Both the position numbers and the translations under genes were made by a program. This document shows positions 50,001-58,756 of a DNA stretch of 64,000 bases, piece by piece. The notes below the pieces were generated by a model. That model saw nothing but the letters and a program-made list of their open reading frames with translations. It ran no database searches and was not told the DNA's origin. Position 1 is the stretch's first letter. Every line of letters starts with the position of its first letter. Where the stretch lies: positions 868,001 through 932,000 of the forward strand of contig NZ_CP186274.1 of assembly GCF_049331405.1 (NCBI RefSeq), in the 5' to 3' direction. Source of the stretch: PoT sp049331405 (GTDB taxonomy: Bacteria > Planctomycetota > Planctomycetia > Isosphaerales > Isosphaeraceae).

Positions 50001-51431
50001 TCAGGGCTCGACCCGGAACTCCTCGAATTCGGCCCGGAAGGGGGCCGATGCCGTGTTGACGGCGGCGACGCCGATCTTGGCGGGGGCCGCGTTGAAGAAC
50101 CGGGGCGAGAAGAACTGCCAGGAAGCCCCGTCCTGGCTGAACGCGGTCAGGATCTGGGAACCTCGGCGTTCCATCCTCAGCCAGACGGGATGCCCGGGCT
50201 GGTAGTCCATGTCCATGCCCGTCTGCGCCGGGCCTTGCGAGAGGTGCTCGTTCAGGACGTACTTGCGGACCCGGCCCGCTCGCGTGAAGGCCGCGCGCTC
50301 GAGGCGGATAAAGTTCGTGTCGTCGCCCCAGAGCAGGAGCCCCGCGCCGTGGTAGGCGACGTTGCTCCCCTCCGCCGGGGGATCGGCGGGCGTGGGATCG
50401 CCGACGAGCTTGACCTGCACCACGAAATCGCCCGAGACCGGGCGCAGGACGCGAGGCGCCATGGTCTGGTTGGGATTCAGGACGAGGTTATGGATGGTGC
50501 CGGGGACCTCGATCGCCAATGACTTGTCCTGGGTTTCGACCCGGCAATCGCCCGAGGGATCCTCGAAGGTTCCCCAGCCCGAGATTTCGTGACCGGAGGG
50601 GCTTGGCGCGGGCGTCGATGTTGCCGCCGGCTTAGGGGCGTTGGCCGCCGCCGGGGCCGTCTCGGGGAGCTTCCGGATCGCGACGATGACGACCCAGGCG
50701 AGGAGGGCGTACCCCGCGGTGGTCAAGCAGAGCGAGATGGCGATGCGGGAGATGAACGGCAATTTCTCGCGCTTGATGATGGCGATGTTGCCGCCGATCA
50801 ACCCCCCCGTAATCGCCCCGCCGACGGCACCGCCGAGCGCCCCTCCGGTCAGCGAGACCGCCCCGATCCCGGCGGGGAGGAAGGCGAGGGCGAGCAAGTA
50901 CCAGGGGATTGTGTAGTCCGACAGCTTCGGGGCCCGGCCTTTCCCCTTGAGGAACGTGACGAGGTCGCGGGCCAGGCGCTCCTGGTAGATGTTGAGCTGC
51001 GAGACGCCGAACTTGAACTCGCGCCCCTTGGTCGATACCTGGAATTTGCCCCCCCCGCTGAACTCGGCCCTCGACTTCGCCGGGATCGTCAGGTCCTCCT
51101 TGTTCTCCTGCTTCAGCTCCAGCCCCTTCGGCGTGATCGTCGCCCGCCACACGCCGCCCGCCTCCTTCGCGGAGTCGTGGAGGATCTTGATCTGGAACGT
51201 CTCCGCCTTTTCGCCCGGATCGGCCTTCGTATCCGAGGTCGGGGCCCGCCAGGCTTCCCGGTCGGCCGGCTTCGACGAGGCGGGGGCCGCCGCGGGCGCT
51301 CCCTCCTCGGGCACGGGGTCGACCGGCTCGAAGGCGGCGGAACAGCCGGGGCAGCGGACCTTACCGCCGAGATGGGCTTCGGGGATCATCAGCCGGCGTC
51401 GGCACTCGGGGCAAAATATAAAATAGTTCAT
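50001..51431 (-). CDS. Zinc-ribbon membrane protein with C-terminal DUF1349-like domain
   Basis: A 476-residue protein. MNYFIFCPECRRRLM with RCPGCSAAF is an N-terminal zinc ribbon. Residues about 75-165 are a soluble domain (WRATITPKGLELKQ, SRAEFSGGGKFQVST), possibly a PH-like fold. Residues about 180-265 are membrane helices with a glycine-rich hairpin (GGALGGAVGGAITGGLIGG). Residues about 290-476 resemble a concanavalin-like DUF1349 domain (GDFVVQVKLVGDPT, GAGLLLWGDDTNFIRLERA, KIGVAAVNTASAPF) that would bind carbohydrate. The function is unknown. Confidence 0.75.
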   Translation of the reverse strand: MNYFIFCPECRRRLMIPEAHLGGKVRCPGCSAAFEPVDPVPEEGAPAAAPASSKPADREAWRAPTSDTKADPGEKAETFQIKILHDSAKEAGGVWRATITPKGLELKQENKEDLTIPAKSRAEFSGGGKFQVSTKGREFKFGVSQLNIYQERLARDLVTFLKGKGRAPKLSDYTIPWYLLALAFLPAGIGAVSLTGGALGGAVGGAITGGLIGGNIAIIKREKLPFISRIAISLCLTTAGYALLAWVVIVAIRKLPETAPAAANAPKPAATSTPAPSPSGHEISGWGTFEDPSGDCRVETQDKSLAIEVPGTIHNLVLNPNQTMAPRVLRPVSGDFVVQVKLVGDPTPADPPAEGSNVAYHGAGLLLWGDDTNFIRLERAAFTRAGRVRKYVLNEHLSQGPAQTGMDMDYQPGHPVWLRMERRGSQILTAFSQDGASWQFFSPRFFNAAPAKIGVAAVNTASAPFRAEFEEFRVEP

Positions 51432-51784
51432 GAATGCGGTGTTTTTGTGTGGGAGTTTGGCTTCGGCCGGCTCGCTCGACCGCCTCCTATTTTACCTATC
51501 TGGTGGCCTGGTCATAGATTGCTTCCAACGGGATTCTCGTTTGCGGCAGGATCAGGCGTGGCGATTCGGCAGATGGCTAGCGATGTCCGACAAGTCGGGC
51601 CTCCTCGCGACCCAGGCGTCTCGGTCGGTCAATCATGCGAATTAGATCAACGAATATACTATCATATTTGTGATGATAAGTTAAAGCGTAGCAGAGTCGA
51701 GTGTCGTGCCGAAGAACGTTATAATCATAATGTGTGCGAGATTTGTAATTTTAATAATATGATATGTGGTGTGTTTGGTAGGGG
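51432..51784. other. AT-rich patch in a gene-poor stretch
   Basis: From about 51640 to 51800 the DNA is strikingly AT-rich compared with the rest of the window (repeated TATCAT/TGATGATA, TAATTTTAATAATATGATATG). TATCA...TGATA can pair. No gene recognised. It may mark foreign DNA, an insertion scar or an AT-rich promoter. Confidence 0.45.
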
Positions 51785-52093
51785 ATGCGGTCTTATTTTC
51801 TTGTGAGCAATCATTTGTTTGTTCGCCGTGAACTTCGGTCGGGGCACGCCGTACGCGGCCTCGTGGCGACAATTCGCCCCGGCACGGATAACGCGGAGTT
51901 CGGCTCCGGCCTCGACATCACGATCGCCCAGTTCCAGGACGGTATGAGAAACACCGCCTGCTTCGCCGAGAGGACCGGGGGTTCCGGCAGGTTTACCTCG
52001 CCCGCGGGCAAGATGGATGCCGACGAATACCAGGGGGAATTGTCGGCCGTTGTCGACGGACAAACCTTCACGGGCCCTTTCGCCCTGCGTTAA
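51785..52093 (+). pseudogene. DUF1559-like fragment
   Basis: A 102-codon frame whose middle, ITIAQFQDGMRNTACFAERTGG, resembles the DGTSNTIxFGE-type block of DUF1559 pilin-like proteins of planctomycetes. The N-terminal type IV-pilin-like helix and the C-terminal NHxGGxNxxFxDGS block of that family are missing. It is therefore probably a remnant rather than a functional gene. The match is from memory of the family pattern. Confidence 0.4.
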
Positions 52094-52794
52094 CGCCTCC
52101 TGAAGCCCTTCATTGCTCCACCCGTCCGATCCCCGTCGAGGCGTAGATTGGCCCGTCAGGGATCGTACGCGTCTCTCCCCTCGCTCGCTCCGGGGTTCGT
52201 CCTGGTATATCGAGCCACACCGCACGTCCGCGTACGTCTACCTCGCGAAGCTCGGGGCCGGGCCGACTCGTGCAGCACAACTCACGATTGCATGTCTCGT
52301 ACGCGACATCGCCGAGTGATGCCCCCTCCGCGAGGGATCGGGGCTCCCCAACGCGGGCCCTCCATTTCGCGACGCACCCCGCCTTGGGGGATCGCCCGAC
52401 TTATGGTACACCGTGCCCCCGATCAGCCAGTCCGAGAAGCTTCGGGCTCGCAGTGAGGTCGGATTGTATGGATCGGTGGGATTGTGAGGCGAGGTCGCCT
52501 GCGCGGTCGATCGCCGAGTCGTGTCGTTGCGCCTAGGTCAGTGGAGTCACGAGGGATCCGGATATCCGGGGTGATTGTCACATAATCGAACTCTCCCGAG
52601 AAAATTTTAAATCGTGTTGTAAAATTGGGTTGAGTTTGCGTGATGGGGTTGAGTTGACGGCGAGGTCCTATGATGGTCGTTGGAGATTCCTCGCGGATGA
52701 CTTTGTCGACTGCCGATGACGGATATGTCGAGCGGGGATGTTCAAGGACGAGTGCTCCGCGACCGCGGGCCGAATTCCGAGGTGGGAACCGTCT
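52094..52794. other. 700 bases without a recognised gene
   Basis: Only short frames with no recognised domain. A second AT-rich run (GAAAATTTTAAATCGTG, near 52598-52615) precedes the desaturase gene and may hold its promoter, but no clean boxes were found. GAGGTGGG before the ATG at 52795 is the ribosome-binding site. Confidence 0.4.
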
Positions 52795-54108
52795 ATGTCC
52801 GTGACCATGCCCTCGGCCGCACGGAGGCCGGCCTTCAATGCACCCGAGCTGCAAGAGGAGATCATGCGGCTCAGGGCCGTCGATAATTGGACGAACCTGG
52901 GCTACCTCGCGTCCGAATACCTCTGCATCGCCGCGGTCATGGCCTCGGCCATCGTCTTCAGCGAATTCAGGGCGTCCTGGGGCGTCTCCTGGTGGTTCAA
53001 TGTGCCGGTCATGGCGGTGGCCATCGTCCTGATCGGGGCCATGCAACACCGCCTCGCGGGGTTGGGCCACGAGGCCGCACACTACACCCTGCTCAAGAAC
53101 AAGTTCTGCAACGACCTGGTCGGCGACTTCTTCTGCATGTTCCCGATCACGGCGACCGTCCACTTCTATCGGTTATTCCACCTGGCGCACCACCAGTACA
53201 CCAACGACCCCAGTCGCGACCCCGACCTCGTCAGCCTGGGCGGCAGCAAGATGGTCGACCGCTTCCCCATGGGGCGCTGGGAATTCATCAAGTCGATCTA
53301 TCTCCGCGCCTTCACGGAACCGAAGGCCCTGCTGAAGTATCAGCAGGACTACTTCGACATCAACGTGATCGGGCGGTCGGAGAGCGTCTACCTCCAGCGC
53401 TCGCAAGGGGAGACCGGTGGCGGCCGTCGCTGGCCTCGCCTGGGGGCGACCCTGGGGATCATCTACCTCGCCGCGTTCGTCGCGACCCAGCAGGCCCTTT
53501 TCGCGTTCGGACTGAGCCGATGGCTCTGGCTGGCCGGGCTGGCCGGCACGGCGGTCGTCCTGTCGGTCGGCTTGCTGTTGCCGGTGAAGGCGTATTTCCC
53601 GTCGCCGTTCCGACAGCCGTACTCCAGCAGGACCTCGGGTCTCTTGCGTCTGGTCTATTACACCTGGTTCTTCGTCGGTTTCGGCATGTTGCGGACGATG
53701 ACCGGTGGGGCCTCGGTGGCGTACATCTGGCTGCTCTGGATCGTGCCCTTGATGTCGACCTTCTCGTTCTTCATGCTCCTGCGTGACGTCTACCAGCACA
53801 CGAACGCGGATGACGGCCGCCTGACGAACTCCCGCGTGTTCTTCGCCGACCCGTTCACGCGCTGGGCGGTCTTCGTCTACGGCCAGGATATGCACATCCC
53901 CCACCACCTGTTCCCGGCCGTCCCGCACTACCGGCTCCCGTTCCTGCACAAGCTGCTCAAGTCGCGGCATCATGATTACGCGACGCAGGTGGTCGAGTGC
54001 CACGGCACGTTCGTCGGCCGCGACGGGCACCCGACGATCCTCGACGAACTGACCGAGCCCCTGGCCGAACGTCAGGAAAAGCGCCGGACGCAGAGGGGCG
54101 AGGGCTGA
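52795..54108 (+). CDS. Membrane fatty acid desaturase
   Basis: A 437-residue integral membrane di-iron desaturase that would introduce a double bond in an acyl chain or act on a related lipid. The three histidine boxes are GLGHEAAH, HLAHHQYTN and HIPHHLFPAVPHY. Paired hydrophobic helices lie before the first box and between the second and third. ATG 52795 is preferred because GAGGTGGG lies upstream; earlier codons give no helix. It is not clearly in an operon; the next gene starts 144 bases later. Confidence 0.88.
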   Translation: MSVTMPSAARRPAFNAPELQEEIMRLRAVDNWTNLGYLASEYLCIAAVMASAIVFSEFRASWGVSWWFNVPVMAVAIVLIGAMQHRLAGLGHEAAHYTLLKNKFCNDLVGDFFCMFPITATVHFYRLFHLAHHQYTNDPSRDPDLVSLGGSKMVDRFPMGRWEFIKSIYLRAFTEPKALLKYQQDYFDINVIGRSESVYLQRSQGETGGGRRWPRLGATLGIIYLAAFVATQQALFAFGLSRWLWLAGLAGTAVVLSVGLLLPVKAYFPSPFRQPYSSRTSGLLRLVYYTWFFVGFGMLRTMTGGASVAYIWLLWIVPLMSTFSFFMLLRDVYQHTNADDGRLTNSRVFFADPFTRWAVFVYGQDMHIPHHLFPAVPHYRLPFLHKLLKSRHHDYATQVVECHGTFVGRDGHPTILDELTEPLAERQEKRRTQRGEG

Positions 54109-54252
54109 CGCGCCGTCCCCTCGACACGCAAGGATCTCTTGGCGAGTCTCGGCGATCCTGCTAACTTGCCGCGCCGGCCCCCGACACAAACGGGAGCCGG
54201 CCGCGGGAAGTGGAGCAGGGTCGCTGCGTTCGAGCCAGGGAGGAGCTTGCGC

Positions 54253-56130
54253 GTGTCGATGGAACATGAATCTGGCAATGCGCGCGAGCCCGAAGGGGGG
54301 CCGGCGACGGCCCGGATCGGACCGGCCTCGGTCCTGCTCTGGACCCTGGGCATCGGCCTGGGCTCGGGACTGCTCGAACTGGCCGTTTTCCTGCTGAAGT
54401 GCCACTACCTCGACCCGAGGAACTACAACCTCAGCCGGCAATATCCCTGGATGTTCCCGGTCGCGGGACTCCTGGTCGTCGCCCTGCCGGGGCTCTTGCT
54501 GACGCTCGCCGTCATCGCCTTCCCTCGACGGATCTCGGCGCGGTTGGCGCTGGGGACCCTCCTCTTTCCCGCCTTCCTCGGGCTCCTCTTCCGGGCCCCG
54601 ATCGCCACGGCGGCCTGCCTGATCCTGGCGTTTGGCCTCGCCTTGCAGGTCTCTCGCCTCGCCGCGAGTCGGTTGAGGGCCTTCAATCGCCTCGTCGTCC
54701 GCGGCCTGGCGGCGATGGGAGTCTTCCTCGCCGCGGGGATGCTCTTCACGTTCGCGGCGCAGATGCGCAAGCCATTGGCGACAGCCGCGAAACCAGGGCA
54801 AGCGGCGGGCTCGAAGAACGTCATCCTGATCGTGCTGGACACGGTCCGGGCGGGGAGCCTGAGCCTCTACGGCTACAACCGGGAGACGACCCCGAACCTC
54901 TCGCGCTGGGCGGCCAAGGGGGTCCGGTTCGACCACGCCTTCGCCACGGCCCCCTGGACGGCCCCTTCTCATGCGAGCATGTTCACGGGCAAGGCGAGCC
55001 GGGAGCTCTCGATCGGGTGGAACAAGCCGCTCGACGGCGATAGCCCCACGCTGGCCGAATACCTGGGCGGGCGCGGTTATGCTACCGCCGGGTTCGTGGC
55101 GAATACCACCTATTGCAGCTACGAGACGGGCCTCGACCGCGGCTTCGCCCACTACGAAGACTATGACGTCAGCGCGAAGTCGATCCTGCTCTGTTCGTCG
55201 CTCGTGCAGCGGGCCTTGAATTTCGTCCACAAGCATCCGACGCTGGCTCATCGGCTGGGCGAGGGGGAATCCGCCAACGCCCACCGCAAGAGCGCCGCGA
55301 GGATCCGGGGCGACTTCCTGGGCTGGCTCGACCGTCAGGAACAGACTCGGCCCTTCTTCGCCTTCCTCAACTTCTTCGACGCCCACCACCCCTATTTCAC
55401 GCCCGAGCCGATGGAGGACCTCCCCTTCGGCAGGGAGCCCGAGTCGCCGGCCGACTCCTGGATGCTCAGGACCTGGTGGGACCTGGATAAGCGGAAGCTC
55501 GAGCCCCGGAGTGTCGAACTCGCCCGCGACGCCTACGACCGCTGCATCGCCTATCTCGACCGTGAGGTCGGCCGCTTGCTCGACGACCTCGACCGCCGTG
55601 GCGTCTTGCAGGAGACGATGGTGATCGTGACGGCCGACCACGGCGAGCACCTCGGCGAGCGTCGCCTCTTCGGCCACGGGTGCAGCCTCTATCTGCCCGA
55701 GCTCCACGTCCCGCTGCTCGTCATCGAGCCGGGTTCGCAAGTCGGCGGGAGGACCGTGGCCGAGCCGGTCAGCCTCCGCGACCTCCCCGCGACGGTCGTC
55801 GACCGCCTCGGCCTGGCCGCCGGGGCTCCCTTCTCGGGTCGGACCCTGGCCCGCACCTGGACCTCGCCCGCGCCTGCATCGGCGACCTCCTTCGAGCCGC
55901 TCCTCTCCGAGATCGACGCCCCCTTCGAGGCCGACCCGAACCACGGCGAATCCCCGGTTTGTCGAGGGCCCTTGACGTCGCTCGTCGACGGGAATCTGCA
56001 CTACATCCAGAATGGGGACGGCCGCGAGGAGTTGTACAACCTCGAGGCCGACCCCGCCGAGGCCACGAACCTCGCCGAGGCTCCCGAACTGGCGAACGCC
56101 CTCGCCCGATTCCGCAGCCATCTCGAATGA
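54253..56130 (+). CDS. Membrane sulfatase-fold protein with Thr nucleophile
   Basis: A 625-residue protein with about five N-terminal membrane helices (LLWTLGIGLGSGLLELAVFLL, FPVAGLLVVALPGLLLTLAVI and others) and a large C-terminal alkaline-phosphatase-superfamily domain. NVILIVLDTVRAGSLSLYGY is the first metal motif, PWTAPSHASMFTGK the nucleophile loop with Thr in place of the sulfatase Cys, and VTADHGEHLGER the second metal motif. The layout is that of LtaS/EptA-like phosphotransferases as well as uncharacterised sulfatases. A GTG start at 54253 fits the AGGGAGGAG site; ATG 54259 is an alternative. The final part (DGNLHYIQNGDGREELYNLEADP) is sulfatase-like. Confidence 0.85.
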   Translation: MSMEHESGNAREPEGGPATARIGPASVLLWTLGIGLGSGLLELAVFLLKCHYLDPRNYNLSRQYPWMFPVAGLLVVALPGLLLTLAVIAFPRRISARLALGTLLFPAFLGLLFRAPIATAACLILAFGLALQVSRLAASRLRAFNRLVVRGLAAMGVFLAAGMLFTFAAQMRKPLATAAKPGQAAGSKNVILIVLDTVRAGSLSLYGYNRETTPNLSRWAAKGVRFDHAFATAPWTAPSHASMFTGKASRELSIGWNKPLDGDSPTLAEYLGGRGYATAGFVANTTYCSYETGLDRGFAHYEDYDVSAKSILLCSSLVQRALNFVHKHPTLAHRLGEGESANAHRKSAARIRGDFLGWLDRQEQTRPFFAFLNFFDAHHPYFTPEPMEDLPFGREPESPADSWMLRTWWDLDKRKLEPRSVELARDAYDRCIAYLDREVGRLLDDLDRRGVLQETMVIVTADHGEHLGERRLFGHGCSLYLPELHVPLLVIEPGSQVGGRTVAEPVSLRDLPATVVDRLGLAAGAPFSGRTLARTWTSPAPASATSFEPLLSEIDAPFEADPNHGESPVCRGPLTSLVDGNLHYIQNGDGREELYNLEADPAEATNLAEAPELANALARFRSHLE

Positions 56131-56155
56131 GGATGGAGCCCGAGGAATCCGATGG

Positions 56156-58420
56156 TCACTTCACCCCGATCAGGCCGAGGGCGTTCACCTCATCCTTGGA
56201 GCGCCCCTGGAGTCCGACGACGAGGTTCCCCTGGCTGTTGACCTCTCCCGGGGAGCCCCCTCGCGTGTCGCCGAGCCAGGGGGAGTTGTACGTATCATTG
56301 GGGTCGAGCCTGTCCCCCTTGATCTTCATGAAGACCATCTCGAAGCCGTCCACGGTCAGCCCGGTATGGGTCCGCAGGGCGCCGACGGCGTAGCCCGGCT
56401 TGGCGATGGCGGTCGTCTCCTTGCCGAGTAGCCCGCCGTGGCGTTCCCCTTCCAGCAGGGTCCGGCCCACCCGGAAGATCGGCTGGATCGAGCTGATCTT
56501 CGGCCCGCCGAAGCGCATGATGTAACTGACCCGGACCCCGACCAGCACCGACCCGGCCGGCCCGACCTCGCGGAAGAGGTCGCGGTTGCCGCCGAAGAAT
56601 TCCTCGGGGAAGTTGCTCAGTCGCTCGGGCGGATAGGCCTTGCGCTGGCCGAGGATCGGCTTCGTCTTCGCCTCTGCGGCCGGGGCGCGGTTGCCGCCGG
56701 CGCGGGGAGCCGGCGTCGCGGCGTCGGAAAGGCCGGCGACGTCGATCGTCTTGACGTGCCTCGCCTCGGCGATGAGGGGGAAGGCCTCGACGAACACGTC
56801 GCGCTTTACGGTGCCGCCGACCAGGAGCGGGCCGAGCGACTGGCCGAGCCTGGGGGATCGCTCCAGCATGGCCTCGAAGTCCTTGACCCGCAGGCCCGCC
56901 TCGGCAGCGGCAAGGGGCAGGTTCAGCTCGTCCTCGAAGTGGGTCGCCAGCGCAAAGACCGGCTCGGTCTGGCTCAAGGCCGATCCCGACTGCTTCACCG
57001 CCTGCGCGAACCGTTCCTGGTCCCCCTTGAATAGCTCATCCATCTTGTCGCGGGGCGGGTAGAGGACCATCACCGTCTCGGAGACCTCGGCGTTGAACGA
57101 CTTGGTGCGGGCGACCACGTCGCGGACCTGGTCGGGCTTCTCGATCAGGCCGCGGTTGTGGCAGCTCATGCAGGAGATCCCGTTGACCACCGCGCCGTCG
57201 GCCTGCTTGTTGTCGCGGACGATCTCGGTCGGCCCCTTATCGATCCGCTTGCCCTGCGCGTCGATGAGCATGTAGCCGTTGAGGCCGTTGGGCAGCGCGA
57301 AGACGATCTCGCCGCCGTCGTACTCGAAGTCTTGCTCCTCCTCGCCGGGGCCGAGCGGGTGGGAGAAGAGGTTCTTGCGGTCGGCGTTGCCGGCGAAGTC
57401 GTAGCTCCGCCAGTAGGCGCCGTTGGTGGACTCGTGCCGCTCGATCAGGCGGTTGTTGCGCGAGACCCCCGAGGCGTTGAACCCGGCCCTGGACACCCGG
57501 TCCTGCCGGATGTTGGCGGCGACGTCCACGTCGAGCTTCCGCTCGAGCTCCTCGATCGTCGCGGGCAGGCGGAGCACGTCGTGGTAGAGGGGCGGGCGCG
57601 AGGCGGCGAAGACGAACCAGTCGGCCCGGACGTACGGCAGTTCGCAGACGGTCATCGCGGAAATCGAGGCGTTCGTCGTCCCTTCGAGCTGCAATCCGTA
57701 GGGATAGAGGTCGAGGATCGCCCGCCAGGTCCCCTCGTCCCAGAGGTAGTCGCGGAGGTCGATCCGGAGGACGGTCTTCGCGGGGTCGACCGGCGTGGGC
57801 GACTTGATCCGACGGCTCCACGAGAGGCTGTTGATGAGCTTGGAGAGCCCCGCGCGGTAGGTCTGGAGCTGGTCCGCGTTGTAACCGGCGTTCGCGAGGT
57901 GGGTGAGGGTGAAGTATCGGATGAACTTGCGTTCACGCGACGTCAGCTTCTTGAGATCCTCGATAATCAGGGCCGAGACGTCGAGGTCGGAGAGGAACCG
58001 GGGGGCCGCGGCCTGCTTCGTCGCGACCGCGGGGGCCCCCGCCTTGACCCAGTCGCGGAGCAGGGCGACCTCGGCGGCCGTCGGGCGAGGCAGGGGAGGC
58101 GGGTTCTCCGACTGGTCCTCGAAGTCGGCCTCGGGAGGCATGTCCCCCCCCTTCATTCGCTGGAGGAGCTTCGAACGGTCGGGCTCGCGGGGGATCACCC
58201 GCTTGGACTCGACCAGCTTCTTGAGGTCGGTCACGAAGTTCAGGCCCCCCTCGTTACGACCCCCCTGGCCGTGGCAGCGATAGCAGTATTTCTTGAGGAT
58301 GCCCGCCGCACGCTCCGCCTGGCCGGTGGCGGGGGCCTGCCCCCTCACCTCGCCCCCTAGGCAGAGCCCTGAAATCAAGATGAGGGTTGGCTCGATCCAT
58401 CTTCGGCTCATTCTTATCAT
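56156..58420 (-). CDS. Secreted c-type cytochrome protein with C-terminal jacalin-like domain
   Basis: A 754-residue exported protein (MSRRWIEPTLILISGLCLGG signal). The first haem site CYRCHGQGG (CxxCH) lies in a PSCyt1-like N-terminal domain, and a second CMSCHNRG is central. The region between is planctomycete-specific (YLWDEGTWRAILDLYPYG, DWFVFAASRPPLYHDVL). The C-terminal 140 residues (VGVRVSYIMRFGGPKISSIQP, GYAVGALRTHTGLTVDGFE) look like a beta-prism/jacalin-type domain, which could bind glycans. ATG 58420 has GGAG seven bases upstream. Role in periplasmic redox chemistry is inferred. Convergent with the preceding gene. Confidence 0.82.
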   Translation of the reverse strand: MIRMSRRWIEPTLILISGLCLGGEVRGQAPATGQAERAAGILKKYCYRCHGQGGRNEGGLNFVTDLKKLVESKRVIPREPDRSKLLQRMKGGDMPPEADFEDQSENPPPLPRPTAAEVALLRDWVKAGAPAVATKQAAAPRFLSDLDVSALIIEDLKKLTSRERKFIRYFTLTHLANAGYNADQLQTYRAGLSKLINSLSWSRRIKSPTPVDPAKTVLRIDLRDYLWDEGTWRAILDLYPYGLQLEGTTNASISAMTVCELPYVRADWFVFAASRPPLYHDVLRLPATIEELERKLDVDVAANIRQDRVSRAGFNASGVSRNNRLIERHESTNGAYWRSYDFAGNADRKNLFSHPLGPGEEEQDFEYDGGEIVFALPNGLNGYMLIDAQGKRIDKGPTEIVRDNKQADGAVVNGISCMSCHNRGLIEKPDQVRDVVARTKSFNAEVSETVMVLYPPRDKMDELFKGDQERFAQAVKQSGSALSQTEPVFALATHFEDELNLPLAAAEAGLRVKDFEAMLERSPRLGQSLGPLLVGGTVKRDVFVEAFPLIAEARHVKTIDVAGLSDAATPAPRAGGNRAPAAEAKTKPILGQRKAYPPERLSNFPEEFFGGNRDLFREVGPAGSVLVGVRVSYIMRFGGPKISSIQPIFRVGRTLLEGERHGGLLGKETTAIAKPGYAVGALRTHTGLTVDGFEMVFMKIKGDRLDPNDTYNSPWLGDTRGGSPGEVNSQGNLVVGLQGRSKDEVNALGLIGVK

Positions 58421-58756
58421 TATGCGGCTCCGCAATCGCGGTGGCATCCCTGGATGAAAGCTCGGGAATCGCACGAGGGATTGGCAAAGATTGTAACGCA
58501 AGCGATCTCGCCCGGGCATCCTCAAAACCGCCGGGCGGGGGCGCCGGCCGGGCCATCCGAATTCGCGAGAGGCGCGAACCCGGACGACACAAGGTGTCAC
58601 TCCGGGGTTGTCCGGGCGAGGATCGGGGAAATCGGCCGCGAATGGGCGTTTTTCGAGGATGAAATCGCACCCATGCCCGGTCCGAAATGTTACATTGGGA
58701 ACGAAACGGGAGGCGGCCCGAGGGCCGTCGCGGCTCTGGCGACTGAGGAATGACAC
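58421..58756. other. Divergent intergenic region
   Basis: It separates the cytochrome and M28 peptidase genes. TACAAT occurs on the minus strand near 58490 without a clear -35. GAGGA precedes the peptidase ATG. No gene or RNA recognised. Confidence 0.35.

Noticed and set aside
53173..56121. 982-codon open frame on the minus strand
   Set aside because: It is antisense to the desaturase and the membrane sulfatase-fold gene, is rich in Arg/Glu/Gly/Asp without any domain, and arises from the strong G/C third-position bias.
57158..58360. 400-codon plus-strand frame
   Set aside because: Antisense of the cytochrome protein with its two CxxCH motifs; no domain of its own.
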